In this document: positions 25,244-34,226 of the stretch, in pieces
Layout of the letters: the number at the start of each line of letters is the position of its first letter
Position numbering within the stretch: the stretch's first letter is position 1
Assembly: GCA_050953285.1 (NCBI GenBank)
Contig: JBMNMK010000002.1
Span: 992,001-1,056,000 of the forward strand
Length of the DNA: 64,000 bases
Direction: 5' to 3'
DNA from: Olsenella_K sp050953285
Lineage (GTDB): Bacteria; Actinomycetota; Coriobacteriia; Coriobacteriales; Atopobiaceae
Position numbers and translations under genes: made by a program
Notes under the pieces: model-generated
What the model was told of the DNA's origin: nothing
Database searches by the model: none
The model's input: only the letters and a program-made list of their open reading frames with translations

Positions 25244-26230
25244 CTATGCCATATTCTTTGCTTTGAGTAGAGCCCAGATGTCATCCACGTGGTCTGAAGG
25301 AACCTTCTGCACGTAGAAGTGCGTGCCCTTGTCGCGGATTGCCTTGAGGGTCTCCACGTCTTCCGCGTCACACGCAATGGCCTTGTTGATGACCGTCTTT
25401 CCCACAGAAGCTGCCATAGAACCTATGCAGACCTCAGGAAACTCCACGCCACCTTCCTCGGCACGCAAAAGATCTTGCGGCGTCTCAAAGAGGATCATGG
25501 CCTTGGTAGCGCCAAAGCGCGGGTCCTTGTCCACCTCAATGAGCTTGCTGATAGGAATAACGTGAACATGAACTCCTGGAGGTGCAGCCTGGATGATCAT
25601 GTTCTTACGCAGATCATCATGAGAAACTGCATCGGAAACGACCAGGATGCGGTCTGGATTGACCTGCTTGGTCCACGCCGTTGCCACCTGACCATGCAAC
25701 AGGCGCGTATCAATGCGCACGTAGGCGTACTTGATATGGCCGTCTCCCAGCACCGTTCCCTCTGGGATAGCTGCAGCTGTGGGAGAAGCCGACGGAGCTG
25801 GGGCGGCAGGAGCGGCACTCTTCGGTTCAAGCTCTTCCGGCTTCACCTTGATGCCGTCACGAGATTCAGTAAAGATCTCTTCCATCACAGCTACAGCTGT
25901 ATCTGCGCCCATACGTGCCCCATATGCAGAGATGAGCATAGGCAGATTGAGACCTGTTACGGCCACCCAGTCTTCGTGCTTCTCCTCCGAGATGATGCGC
26001 GAAACCTGGTTGAATGGCGTACCACCCCACAGATCTACCAAAAACAGCACGTGTTCTTGATCACTGAAGGTAGCAATAGCATCCAGCAGCTTTTTGTGCA
26101 TGTCATCTGGACCCATGTCTGGTGTCAGCACAACAGCTGCGACATCATCCTGCGGTCCAAAAATCATGCTTCCGGACTCTTTTATCCCCTCAGCAAAAGA
26201 GCCATGGCTTGCCAAGACTATACTGACCAT
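25244..26230 (-). CDS. manX: PTS mannose-family subunit IIAB
   Basis: A 328-aa fusion of the two cytoplasmic phosphotransfer domains. The IIA domain (about 1-135) carries the phosphorylatable His in LASHGSFAEGI and the FLVDLWGGTPFN motif. An Ala/Pro/Ser-rich linker follows (about 136-160). The IIB domain (about 165-328) carries its His in RIDTRLLHGQVATAW. First gene of the PTS operon; the ribosome site is AAAGGAGGAAG. Regulation probably acts in the 336-bp region upstream, which has several palindromes. Confidence 0.95.
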   Translation of the reverse strand: MVSIVLASHGSFAEGIKESGSMIFGPQDDVAAVVLTPDMGPDDMHKKLLDAIATFSDQEHVLFLVDLWGGTPFNQVSRIISEEKHEDWVAVTGLNLPMLISAYGARMGADTAVAVMEEIFTESRDGIKVKPEELEPKSAAPAAPAPSASPTAAAIPEGTVLGDGHIKYAYVRIDTRLLHGQVATAWTKQVNPDRILVVSDAVSHDDLRKNMIIQAAPPGVHVHVIPISKLIEVDKDPRFGATKAMILFETPQDLLRAEEGGVEFPEVCIGSMAASVGKTVINKAIACDAEDVETLKAIRDKGTHFYVQKVPSDHVDDIWALLKAKNMA

Positions 26231-26566
26231 TCAACTTCCTCCTTTACTAAATTTCCCCGACCAGCAGATACGTGTAAGCGAAAGAGAGAACAGAACCTAC
26301 ATATACTCTCTACAATATCGCCATCAATGAGTATACGTCTTCTCAGGAAAAAGCCAACTGTCTTACTAGCAATTATATTTGGCGATTATCATTTCTTTAA
26401 CTAAAGAAATGGCTGGTCGAGGCACCTAAGCTCGATCAGCCACCGTATTTCAACAGCTGTCCCATTTTGTTAAATCTCACACAGCGAACCGTCTGTCACC
26501 TAACGTGGCGCGTAGCGCTTCCGGGCGAGAAGAACCTCCGCAAGAAGCGCGGCGCTCGCCTGCGCG
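26231..26566. promoter_or_regulatory. Control region upstream of the mannose PTS operon
   Basis: This gene-free stretch separates the M24 peptidase gene from the PTS operon. It holds three inverted repeats: TATACTC/GAGTATA (26302-26308 and 26329-26335), a 20-bp palindrome with arms ATTTCTTTA/TAAAGAAAT (26391-26410), and directly beside it a hairpin GGCTG-TCGAG/CTCGA-CAGCC (26411-26441). On the minus strand the last hairpin is followed by ATTTCTTT, so it may end the peptidase transcript. The others could be operators for the PTS. Confidence 0.5.
26391..26441 (-). terminator. Hairpin with T-rich tail downstream of the M24 peptidase gene
   Basis: Minus-strand reading: GGCTG-A-TCGAG (26441-26431), 9-nt loop, CTCGA-C-CAGCC (26421-26411), then ATTTCTTTAG. 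Ten base pairs with one possible A-C mismatch. It is followed immediately by a second palindrome. It is about 125 bp past the peptidase stop. Confidence 0.5.
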
Positions 26567-27688
26567 CTATCCCACAATCTGTAGCTCGTGCGGGCTAGCG
26601 GTAAAGATGTGGTAGCCATCCTCATCGACCACGCCAAAGTCCTCTATGCGCACGCCAAACTTGCCCGGCAGATAGATGCCCGGCTCATCGGTCACCACCG
26701 AGCCCGCCGGAATCTCTTCCTCATAAGTCCTGTTAAAGAAGGGCTTCTCGTGAATTTGAATGCCCACGCCATGCCCCAAGCCGTGCTTGAAGTAGTCACC
26801 ATAGCCCGCATCGGAGATGATCTCAACGGCACGCATATGCACATCCTTGCCAATGAGGTGCGCCCTGGCCTCTTTTCTGATGGTTTCATTGGCGAGAAGA
26901 ACCGTGTCATATACACGGCGCTGCTCGTCTGAGGGCTCCCCCACACACACCGTGCGCGTCATATCTGAGTGATAGTCCCCATAACCTGCGCCATAATCCA
27001 TAGTGATGAAGTCACCTGCCTGCACCACATAATCGCTCGGCTGCGCGTGCGGATTGGCGCCGTTAGGCCCTGCCGCCACGATGGTGCCAAATGAAAGAGC
27101 GTCGGCACCATGGGCAAACATAAACGACTCCAGCTCATTTTTGATCTGCATCTCTGTCATGCCCGCCTTGATATAACCAACTATGTGCTCAAATGCGGCA
27201 TCGGTAATGCTCTGGGCATGGCGCATGAGCTCAATCTCTTCCGCATCCTTCACAATGCGCAAGGTCTCAATGTCACCGTGCAAACGCGGGAGCAGGCATG
27301 CCAAAGACGCGCTGGCAAGCTCACGCTCAAAGGCCTCATAAAAACCTAGCGTCCAAGAGTCCTCCACTGCAACCACATGCGAGTGCGTGCGCTTGACCAT
27401 CTGAGCCGCCCACCACTCAGGATTAACCACGTCCATATCCAACTGCCACGGGCTCTTATCGCCCAAACGAGAAACCAGCGTGCCATAGTAGCGTGAATCC
27501 GTATGAAGCCACAGCCCATCCAAGGTGATAAACGCCGTGTGAGCAACCTCATCATCAAAGGTGCGCTCTGCGGTTGTGAGCCAACGCAGATCCGGGTTGT
27601 TTCTCAAAATTGCCGCATTGTATCCACGCTCACGCATAATCTCTCTGAAACGCTCAACGCGCTGCATGGAAACCTCAATGTTTGCCAT
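26567..27688 (-). CDS. M24 family aminopeptidase (Xaa-Pro type)
   Basis: A 373-aa metallopeptidase that probably removes residues before proline. The N-terminal creatinase-like domain (about 1-135) precedes the pita-bread domain with metal ligands in MDYGAGYGDYHSDMTRTV, HGLGHGVGIQIHEKP, DEPGIYLPGKFGVRIED. Ligands Asp, Asp, His, Glu and Glu are all in place. It lies downstream of the aroK/aroB-like pair, where PepQ-like genes often sit next to efp in Gram-positive bacteria. Confidence 0.9.
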   Translation of the reverse strand: MANIEVSMQRVERFREIMRERGYNAAILRNNPDLRWLTTAERTFDDEVAHTAFITLDGLWLHTDSRYYGTLVSRLGDKSPWQLDMDVVNPEWWAAQMVKRTHSHVVAVEDSWTLGFYEAFERELASASLACLLPRLHGDIETLRIVKDAEEIELMRHAQSITDAAFEHIVGYIKAGMTEMQIKNELESFMFAHGADALSFGTIVAAGPNGANPHAQPSDYVVQAGDFITMDYGAGYGDYHSDMTRTVCVGEPSDEQRRVYDTVLLANETIRKEARAHLIGKDVHMRAVEIISDAGYGDYFKHGLGHGVGIQIHEKPFFNRTYEEEIPAGSVVTDEPGIYLPGKFGVRIEDFGVVDEDGYHIFTASPHELQIVG

Positions 27689-27718
27689 AGCTTTCCTTCC
27701 TGGGCAGAGACTGTCTGC

Positions 27719-28858
27719 CTATATCTCCTCCTCTGACGCCATGGCATCGCACCAGGCGCCAACGTGTTCTAGAAGCAGATCATCATCGACGTTAGCCAAA
27801 CGCACCCGACCAAGTGTCTCGGGGATCAAGACCATGAAGCGGTTGGTACGCAAGAAGCGCGTCTCACGGATGGCGCGCACCACCTCTTTGGCATCGAGCG
27901 CAGCATGCAAGGTGGGAATCTCAAGCATCTCAAGCAGCTCGTCTTGGGCGAGCATATCATCTACGGAAAGCTTACCCAAGCCAACCGACAGGCGTGCAGA
28001 AAAGCGCAAGCTCTCTGCCAATACGGTGGAAAATGGCGTCGCTGGCGGCACAAGGCGCATCAGTGCCTCGGCAATGTCTTCTCCGTAGCGCACGGACTCA
28101 CGAATGGCAATTGAAGTGGACGAAACCAAGTGCCCTCTCCCCTTTGTCGTCTCACAGAGGCGCTCCAGCATGAGCAGCGAATCTCCGTTCATGAGATGCT
28201 CCGCCTCATCCCAGAGCGCGGAGAACTCTTTCTCAGACTGGGCAACGGCCGTAGAAACCATGAGAACGCGCGCCTCACGTGAGCTCTCAGAATCCAGCTC
28301 ATGTATGCAGATCTCAGGCTCCATGAGGGCATTCTTTGCGCAGGCATGGACGTTAATCATCTGCGGCTTAGACGCCACGGTGATACCTAAAGGCGTGGTT
28401 GCTCCGCGCAAAAGCGCCACTTCGTCGGTGGGGACAACCACCAGAGGCAGCGTATTGCACCACTGCGAGCACGCATAGGATGCAAGTGAGATGAGCTTCA
28501 CATCACCTATCACCAGGCAGAGATCATCTTGTGTGAGGTCGTGTGCAGCAAAGGTCTCAAACAGCTCGGTGGCGGAGGCAAGCGAGCAGATCTTCTCGCC
28601 TGCGTGGTCAAGCGTGAAGGTGTGCAGCAAAAACTCCTCGCCTACCAGGAGCTTTGTAACATACTCCACCAGGTCAGCGTCTGCGTTGGGGCCGATCACC
28701 ACCAAGGCGCGCTTGGGCCGCCCCACCACGTCGCGCGATATCTTGCCCGCCAGATCTATTGCGCCCTCACCCCAGCGGATGCCACACGAAGATCCCGGCG
28801 TAGAGACCCAGCACTTCTGAACAGCGCTTTTCTCGGCGTTTGCGCCTGTAGCACTCAT
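27719..28858 (-). CDS. Degenerate 3-dehydroquinate synthase-like protein
   Basis: A 379-aa protein whose layout follows AroB (3-dehydroquinate synthase): an N-terminal Rossmann-like half (ALVVIGPNAD near 51), a CLVIGDVKLISLASYA stretch (114-129) in place of the GGGVVGDLAGF motif, and VVVPTDEVALLRGATTPLG (140-158) in place of the IPTTLLAQVDSSVGGK motif. The catalytic SVGGK lysine is gone, and the regions where the metal-binding histidines should be read SVRYGEDIAEAL and TPFSTVLAESLRFSARLS, without them. It overlaps aroK by 4 bp, which supports the AroB origin. It is probably not an active synthase; it could be a structural or regulatory partner. Confidence 0.65.
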   Translation of the reverse strand: MSATGANAEKSAVQKCWVSTPGSSCGIRWGEGAIDLAGKISRDVVGRPKRALVVIGPNADADLVEYVTKLLVGEEFLLHTFTLDHAGEKICSLASATELFETFAAHDLTQDDLCLVIGDVKLISLASYACSQWCNTLPLVVVPTDEVALLRGATTPLGITVASKPQMINVHACAKNALMEPEICIHELDSESSREARVLMVSTAVAQSEKEFSALWDEAEHLMNGDSLLMLERLCETTKGRGHLVSSTSIAIRESVRYGEDIAEALMRLVPPATPFSTVLAESLRFSARLSVGLGKLSVDDMLAQDELLEMLEIPTLHAALDAKEVVRAIRETRFLRTNRFMVLIPETLGRVRLANVDDDLLLEHVGAWCDAMASEEEI

Positions 28859-29397
28859 ATGAGGCCTTTCTCCCAGAGCAGCTCGCCCGCTTCTTGGGCC
28901 ACCTGCTCAAAACTCTTATTGGTGACTTCTATAACAAAGTCTGCTGCGGATTCATAGAGCGGCATGCGGTGCTTGTAGAGCGCCTTGTTGTCACACAGCT
29001 CACCCCAATCGGGGCGTTTTTCCGGGTGCTGGATATGGCGCTCAGAGTCTGCAAGGCAACCTTTGAGAAAGACGACGCTTCCCATCTCATGCATGAGATA
29101 GGTGTTCTCCGAACGCTCAACAATGCCGCCGCCGCAGCTTACCAGAAGTGATCGCTCCTGGAAAAGATCACGCAGTACCTGCGTTTCAATGTCTCTAAAG
29201 TACTCCTCGCCGTCTTCTGAGAAACAATCGCAGACAGATTTTCTAAGGATCCGCTCCGCCAGACGGTCCGTATCCACATAGCGCCGCCGGTACAACTTGC
29301 CCAGATTTCTAGCCAGCGTGGATTTGCCCACACCCAAAAATCCGACAAAAAAGATATGGTCGCACCCTTCGTGCGTGACGTAGCCATTAAAATTCAC
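28855..29397 (-). CDS. aroK: Shikimate kinase
   Basis: AroK phosphorylates shikimate in the aromatic amino acid pathway. The 180-aa protein has Walker A GFLGVGKST, VDTDRLAE (substrate Asp), EEYFRDIETQVL (Arg for substrate), and the CGGGIV loop. The lid shows HPEKRPDW rather than the common RPLL pattern, so the fold is slightly divergent. It overlaps the AroB-like gene by 4 bp (ATGA). Other shikimate genes are not in the window. Confidence 0.88.
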   Translation of the reverse strand: MNFNGYVTHEGCDHIFFVGFLGVGKSTLARNLGKLYRRRYVDTDRLAERILRKSVCDCFSEDGEEYFRDIETQVLRDLFQERSLLVSCGGGIVERSENTYLMHEMGSVVFLKGCLADSERHIQHPEKRPDWGELCDNKALYKHRMPLYESAADFVIEVTNKSFEQVAQEAGELLWEKGLI

Positions 29398-29488
29398 GTG
29401 CTCTACTCCCAGAATCGTTTTCTGTCTCAGATTCTAGCAGTTACCCCGCGCGTTGGTATACACCGTACGGCCACACGCACAGAGGTTC

Positions 29489-29538
29489 AAAAAAGCGGCA
29501 GTACCCGGGCACCCAAACCTGCCACCAAGTACTGCCGC
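29489..29538 (-). terminator. Intrinsic terminator downstream of mltG
   Basis: A perfect 10-bp stem GCGGCAGTAC/GTACTGCCGC (29538-29529 and 29504-29495 on the minus strand) with a 24-nt loop is followed by six T. It lies 35 bp past the mltG stop and separates it from aroK. Confidence 0.85.
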
Positions 29539-29572
29539 AAGCGCACTGCGGATGAAACTTTTGGCGCCCTAT

Positions 29573-31027
29573 CTACGAGCGCGTCTCTGCCGTGCTGCCG
29601 TTGCCGGTGCTTCCCGTCGAGCCAGAGGCCGCAATGGCTGCCAGGTGCTGGTCATAGGTCTCAGAGAAGACATGCTCAGACTCTGTGATCCAGAAGTACA
29701 GATAGTTCGTATCATCAGGATTGAGCACGGCATTTATGGATGCCTGAGACGGCGAGCAGATAGGCGTTGGCGTAAGCCCCTGGTAGAGATAGGTATTGTA
29801 AGGGCTGTCCTGCTTGAGGTCATCTGCGCTTACCGTGCCTCCTGTCACATAGCCCATCGTGGCGTCACTTTGCAGCGCCATGCCCTGCGACATTCGGTTG
29901 TAGAAGACCGAAGCAATCTTTACGCGATCATCATCGGTTAGAGCCTCACGCTCCACAATAGAGGCCATGATCAAGACATCATAATCTGACATATCAACGC
30001 CGTAGCGCGACTTGATGGCCGCGCGCGCTGAGCTCATATCAATGCTGGCCACCTCGTGCTGGTACTGGTTGAGCATGGCTCTGATCACTGAGTCTGCCGT
30101 CACTTCTTTGCCCGAGAAATCATAGGTCTTGGGATACAAGAAACCCTCAAGCGAGTCATTGGCGGCGTTTGCCAAGAAAGGATAGTCAGATACGTAATTG
30201 CTAGCCTTGGCCTGGTTGATAAAATCGTCTGCCGAGATGCCGAGCACACTTTCCACCTGAGCTGCCGTTGCGCTCACGGTCAAGCCCTCTGCAATGGTGA
30301 GGCTTCCCTCCGTAGTGTTGGGCCCTTCTACCAGCTGCTTTACCACGTTAGCCGGATCTGACCCCGTCACCAGCACATACGTGCCGCTCTTGAGCTTCTG
30401 ATCTGCATTTTGCGTCTGGACCGCGCGCAAGAATGCCGACGAATCACTGATGACACCATTGTCCATCAGCAGCTGCACGATAGTGGAGCCACCGGCACCC
30501 TCTGGAATGGTGATGGTCACCTCTTGGCCTGCGGCAACGTTGGTCTTGCTTGCCACTTGCTTGCCCGTCTGCGAGAAGCGCATGAACAAAGCGCCCGACA
30601 CGGCAATGATTACCAAGGCGAGAAGAGCCACGAGCGCGATGGTCCTACCGTGATGCTGCGGTACCGCTGCGGCACGTGAGTGAGACCGCCGCCCGGTCTC
30701 TGCTGCTCTCATGTGAGACTGAGCTGTCCTAGTAGCATGTGCCGTTCTGTCTGACACGCCCCGCGGGGAGCTGGAGCTATAGGCAGCCGAGCGCACGTGG
30801 GAGGCAGAACGCGGAGCCGTGCGGGCAGCACCAGATGCACGCGCTGCACTGGCTGGACGCGTGGCGCCGGCCGGACGCGCTGTACCCTCTTGCGTCCTGC
30901 GCACGCGACTGGTGTCTCTCATGTGTCCGCCTCTGGCACTTGCTGCCCTGCTATCATAAGAAGACGCAGGTGCGTGACGCCTGCCACCCTGTGTACTTCT
31001 CTGGCGTGGTTCTTGCGGATAAGCCAT
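29573..31027 (-). CDS. mltG: Endolytic murein transglycosylase MltG
   Basis: MltG cleaves nascent glycan strands and ends their synthesis. The 484-aa protein has a long basic, Ser/Ala/Arg-rich disordered cytoplasmic region (about 1-130), one membrane segment (about 130-152), a LysM-like region and a YceG domain. The catalytic Glu stands in IMASIVEREAL and the motif NTYLYQGLTPTPICSPS is typical. The ATG at 31027 has AAAGGA 6 nt upstream. It follows ruvX by 10 bp. Confidence 0.93.
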   Translation of the reverse strand: MAYPQEPRQRSTQGGRRHAPASSYDSRAASARGGHMRDTSRVRRTQEGTARPAGATRPASAARASGAARTAPRSASHVRSAAYSSSSPRGVSDRTAHATRTAQSHMRAAETGRRSHSRAAAVPQHHGRTIALVALLALVIIAVSGALFMRFSQTGKQVASKTNVAAGQEVTITIPEGAGGSTIVQLLMDNGVISDSSAFLRAVQTQNADQKLKSGTYVLVTGSDPANVVKQLVEGPNTTEGSLTIAEGLTVSATAAQVESVLGISADDFINQAKASNYVSDYPFLANAANDSLEGFLYPKTYDFSGKEVTADSVIRAMLNQYQHEVASIDMSSARAAIKSRYGVDMSDYDVLIMASIVEREALTDDDRVKIASVFYNRMSQGMALQSDATMGYVTGGTVSADDLKQDSPYNTYLYQGLTPTPICSPSQASINAVLNPDDTNYLYFWITESEHVFSETYDQHLAAIAASGSTGSTGNGSTAETRS

Positions 31028-31037
31028 AGGTTTTCCT

Positions 31038-31451
31038 TTATCGATGTTGAGAATCAAGCCAAGTTTGCAAGAAAAGGGATGCGGCAACCATGTCTACCTT
31101 GCCACGCATCTCTTTTTCATTCAATCCTTCTGCATGCAATATACGCTTTGCCTCTGCAGATGAAAGCCTCTCATCCACATATTCCAGCGGAAGTGCGCAG
31201 GATGCGGCAATTTTGTGTGCAAGTTGCATGACGCGCTGTGCCTGGGGACCAACTTCACCATGCATGGTCTTGGGTTTGCCGCACACCAACACGTCTGGCT
31301 CATAATCCTCCAAGATCCTTCTCCAGCGAGAAGAGCCTTGGAGAATATCAGCGGCAGGCAAAACGCACAAAGGCGATGCAATGGTACCGGTACTATCGCT
31401 GGTAGCTATACCAATACGCTTCTGCCCGATATCCAGTGCAATCGCCCTCAT
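31038..31451 (-). CDS. ruvX: Holliday junction resolvase-like protein RuvX (YqgF)
   Basis: A 137-aa RNase H-fold nuclease linked to pre-16S rRNA processing and Holliday junction resolution. It starts with MRAIALDIGQKRIGIATSD and has the YVDERLSSAEAKR motif carrying an acidic catalytic residue. Gene order alaS-ruvX-mltG is common in Gram-positive bacteria. Confidence 0.93.
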   Translation of the reverse strand: MRAIALDIGQKRIGIATSDSTGTIASPLCVLPAADILQGSSRWRRILEDYEPDVLVCGKPKTMHGEVGPQAQRVMQLAHKIAASCALPLEYVDERLSSAEAKRILHAEGLNEKEMRGKVDMVAASLFLQTWLDSQHR

Positions 31452-31474
31452 GCGCCACCTTTCCGCTGATTCAC

Positions 31475-34111
31475 TTACGCCAACTGGCGAGCCAGCTCAA
31501 GCGCGGCATCAATGCCCGAGGCATCCTTGCCGCCGGCCTGTGCCATGCCAGGCTTTCCGCCACCGCGGCCGCCTACCTTCTCCGCCATCTTGGAGATGAG
31601 GCTGCCAGCATTGAAACCTGCAGCTACCGCAGCGTCTGTTCCTGCTGCCAGAAGGCCTACCTTGCCATCTGTCTCACCCGCAAGCACACAGGCGGAGGCG
31701 CTGCCCAAATTATCCCGGATGCTATCCCAGGCGCTTCTCAGCTCTTTTCCGCCCAGGCCGTCTACGCGGGCAACCACAAGCTTATAGGCGCCCATGTCAC
31801 GAGCAGACGCCAAAGCTTGGCCGATGGCATTAGAAGAGCCCCCGGTCAGTGCCGCTTCTGCCTTCTTTTGCGCGGACTTGAGCTCAACTTGCAGCTGCTC
31901 CACACGGCCGGCTACGTCCTGCGGGCGGCATTTGAGCTCGTGTGCCACATCTTCCAGGACACCCAAGCGCTCATCCAGGTACTGAATGGCTCCCATAGAC
32001 GTCACGGCCTCAATGCGGCGGGCGTTAGAGCCAACAGAGCCTTCGGACACAATCTTGAAGAGGCCAAGCTCAGCGGTGTTGCGCGCATGGGTGCCGCCGC
32101 AGAACTCACGGCTGAACGGCTGGAGCTCCTCGCCGACAGAAACAACGCGTACGACTTCGCCGTATTTCTCGCCAAAGAGAGCAGTAGCGCCCATCTCTTT
32201 GGCCTCCTCCAGCGAGCACACCACGGTTACCACGGGCTTGGACGCAAAGATCTCGGCGTTGACCATACCTTCAATGCGCTGGAGCTCCTCAGGCGTGAGC
32301 GCCTCAAAGTGCGTGAAGTCAAAGCGCAAACGATCCGGTGCCACCAACGATCCCGCCTGGTTGACATGCTCACCCAAGACCTTCTTGAGCGCGGCATCCA
32401 AAAGGTGGGTGGCGGTGTGGTTGCGGCGGATGAGCTCGCGGCGGCCGTGGTCGACGGTTGCTGAAGCAATCTCTCCCACCAGCATCTCACCGGTCTCTAC
32501 CTGGCCAATATGGGCGACAAGATCATCGTGGTGCACGGTGTCAGTCACACGGACGACGCCGGAGAGGGTCTCGATGGTGCCCGTATCGCCAATCTGGCCG
32601 CCCATCTCGCCGTAGAAGGTAGTCTTGTCCAAAACCACCTCGACCTTATCGCCCTCTTTGACGTGATCGACATCCTGGCCATCCAAAACGATTGCCAGAA
32701 CCTTGGCACCGCGCACGCGATCGCGCTCATAGCCGACAAACTCCGTGGCAGTAAGCTTGTCGTTCAGCTTGGTCCAGATGTCATTGAAGTTTGACCACGC
32801 GTCTCTGTTGGCACTTTGGCGGGCGCGCTCCTTTTGAGCTTCCATGGCCTGGTTGAAGCCGTCCATGTCCACGTGTTTTCCTGCTGCCTCTGCAATTTCA
32901 CAGGTGAGCTCAATGGGGAAGCCGTAGGTATCGTGCAGCTTGAAGGCAAGCTCACCGCTCAAGGTCCCACCGACAGCCAGACGGTCCAGCTCCTCCTTGA
33001 GATTTGCCTCTCCGGCCTCAAGCGTCTGAGAGAAGCGCTCCTCCTCTGCAGAGATGATGCCGTCGATGAGCGCGCGGTTCTCGCCCAGCTCTGGATAGAC
33101 ATCTCCCATGTACTCCATGACCGCGTGCGCATAGGTGCACAAAAACGCGCCCTGGATGCCCAAGAGCCGGCCATGGTAGACCGCGCGGCGCAGAAGGCGA
33201 CGCAACACGTAGCCTCTGCCCTCGTTGCCAGGCAAGATGCCGTCGCCAATCATGAAGCTCACCGCACGCGCATGGTCTGCCACGATGCGCAGGCTTCTGT
33301 CCGTGCGCTCGTCCGTGTGATAGTGCACACCCGCGAGTTTCTCGCCTAAGGCAATAAGACCGCGGAGCACGTCACCTTCATAGTTGGAGCCCTCGTGCTG
33401 CATGATGGCAGCCATGCGCTCCAGACCCATGCCGGTGTCAATATTCCTGTGTGGAAGATCAGGCAAGGAGCCATCTTCTTGGCGGTCATACTGCGTAAAG
33501 ACGAGGTTCCAGAACTCCAGGAAACGGTCACCATCGTCGCCGGGCTTCTCGCCCTCAAACGCGGGACCTTGGTCAAAGTAGATCTCAGAGCAGGGACCGC
33601 ATGGACCGGTAGGACCTGCTGCCCAGAAGTTATCCTCGGCGCCTAAGCGGGAGATGTGGTCGTAGGCCACGCCCTGCTCATGCCAGAGCTCAATAGCCTC
33701 GTCGTCGTCCTCAAAGACCGTCATATAGAGACGCTCGGGCGGCAGGCCCAAGTGCTCCGGCTTGGTCATGAACTCATATGCCCACGCAATGGCATCTGCC
33801 TTGGAATAGCCGCCAAAAGAGAAGTTTCCCAGCATCTCAAAAAACGAGAGGTGCCTGGAGTCGCCGATGTTTTCAATATCGTTGGTACGCAGGCACTTCT
33901 GGCAGGAGGTGGCACCAATTTCCTGCATCGTCTTAGAACCCTGATAGTACTCCTTGAACTGGTTCATGCCCGCGTTGGTGAGAAGCAGCGACGGATCATC
34001 CGGCACCAGGGAAGACGACGGATAGAGCTTGCAGCCCTTGCTCTCAAAGAACTTGAGGAAGTCCTCGCGAATTTCTGCGGTCGTCATGGTCTTATAATCA
34101 GGCGTAGTCAT
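31475..34111 (-). CDS. alaS: Alanyl-tRNA synthetase
   Basis: AlaS charges tRNA-Ala. The 878-aa protein has the class II catalytic domain (REDFLKFFESKGCKLYPSSSLVP, TNAGMNQFKEYYQG), the editing domain with zinc ligands HTATH and CGGTH, and a C-terminal DHHA1 domain with the GGRGGGKP motif. Length and order are normal. The ATG at 34111 follows AAAGGAG. It begins the alaS-ruvX-mltG transcript. Confidence 0.98.
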   Translation of the reverse strand: MTTPDYKTMTTAEIREDFLKFFESKGCKLYPSSSLVPDDPSLLLTNAGMNQFKEYYQGSKTMQEIGATSCQKCLRTNDIENIGDSRHLSFFEMLGNFSFGGYSKADAIAWAYEFMTKPEHLGLPPERLYMTVFEDDDEAIELWHEQGVAYDHISRLGAEDNFWAAGPTGPCGPCSEIYFDQGPAFEGEKPGDDGDRFLEFWNLVFTQYDRQEDGSLPDLPHRNIDTGMGLERMAAIMQHEGSNYEGDVLRGLIALGEKLAGVHYHTDERTDRSLRIVADHARAVSFMIGDGILPGNEGRGYVLRRLLRRAVYHGRLLGIQGAFLCTYAHAVMEYMGDVYPELGENRALIDGIISAEEERFSQTLEAGEANLKEELDRLAVGGTLSGELAFKLHDTYGFPIELTCEIAEAAGKHVDMDGFNQAMEAQKERARQSANRDAWSNFNDIWTKLNDKLTATEFVGYERDRVRGAKVLAIVLDGQDVDHVKEGDKVEVVLDKTTFYGEMGGQIGDTGTIETLSGVVRVTDTVHHDDLVAHIGQVETGEMLVGEIASATVDHGRRELIRRNHTATHLLDAALKKVLGEHVNQAGSLVAPDRLRFDFTHFEALTPEELQRIEGMVNAEIFASKPVVTVVCSLEEAKEMGATALFGEKYGEVVRVVSVGEELQPFSREFCGGTHARNTAELGLFKIVSEGSVGSNARRIEAVTSMGAIQYLDERLGVLEDVAHELKCRPQDVAGRVEQLQVELKSAQKKAEAALTGGSSNAIGQALASARDMGAYKLVVARVDGLGGKELRSAWDSIRDNLGSASACVLAGETDGKVGLLAAGTDAAVAAGFNAGSLISKMAEKVGGRGGGKPGMAQAGGKDASGIDAALELARQLA

Positions 34112-34226
34112 TACACTCCTTTATTGCTTAGGGCAGCTGACACATGCTCCAATAGGCCTTGTAGGATAAAATTCCTCCAAGATACTAGCGCTAGTTTTCC
34201 CAGCATGAACCCTTGTCCCAGAAAAA
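34112..34226. promoter_or_regulatory. alaS upstream region with a perfect 12-bp palindrome
   Basis: The gap between the sigma factor gene and alaS holds a perfect palindrome ACTAGCGCTAGT (34184-34195), about 73-84 bp upstream of the alaS ATG. It could be an operator. It is too short to be a terminator and no T-run follows. No clear sigma-70 promoter was found. Confidence 0.4.

Noticed and set aside
24179..25270. 363-aa plus-strand frame opposite PTS IIC/IID
   Set aside because: It lies wholly antisense to the PTS genes with a Cys/His-rich composition typical of shadow frames.
26231..26300. Sigma-54 promoter (GG-N10-GC) for the mannose PTS operon, as in LevR systems
   Set aside because: No convincing -24/-12 element was seen and no LevR-type activator gene is in the window.
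31436..32464. 342-aa plus-strand frame opposite alaS
   Set aside because: It is antisense to the fully conserved alaS gene and shows no family motif.
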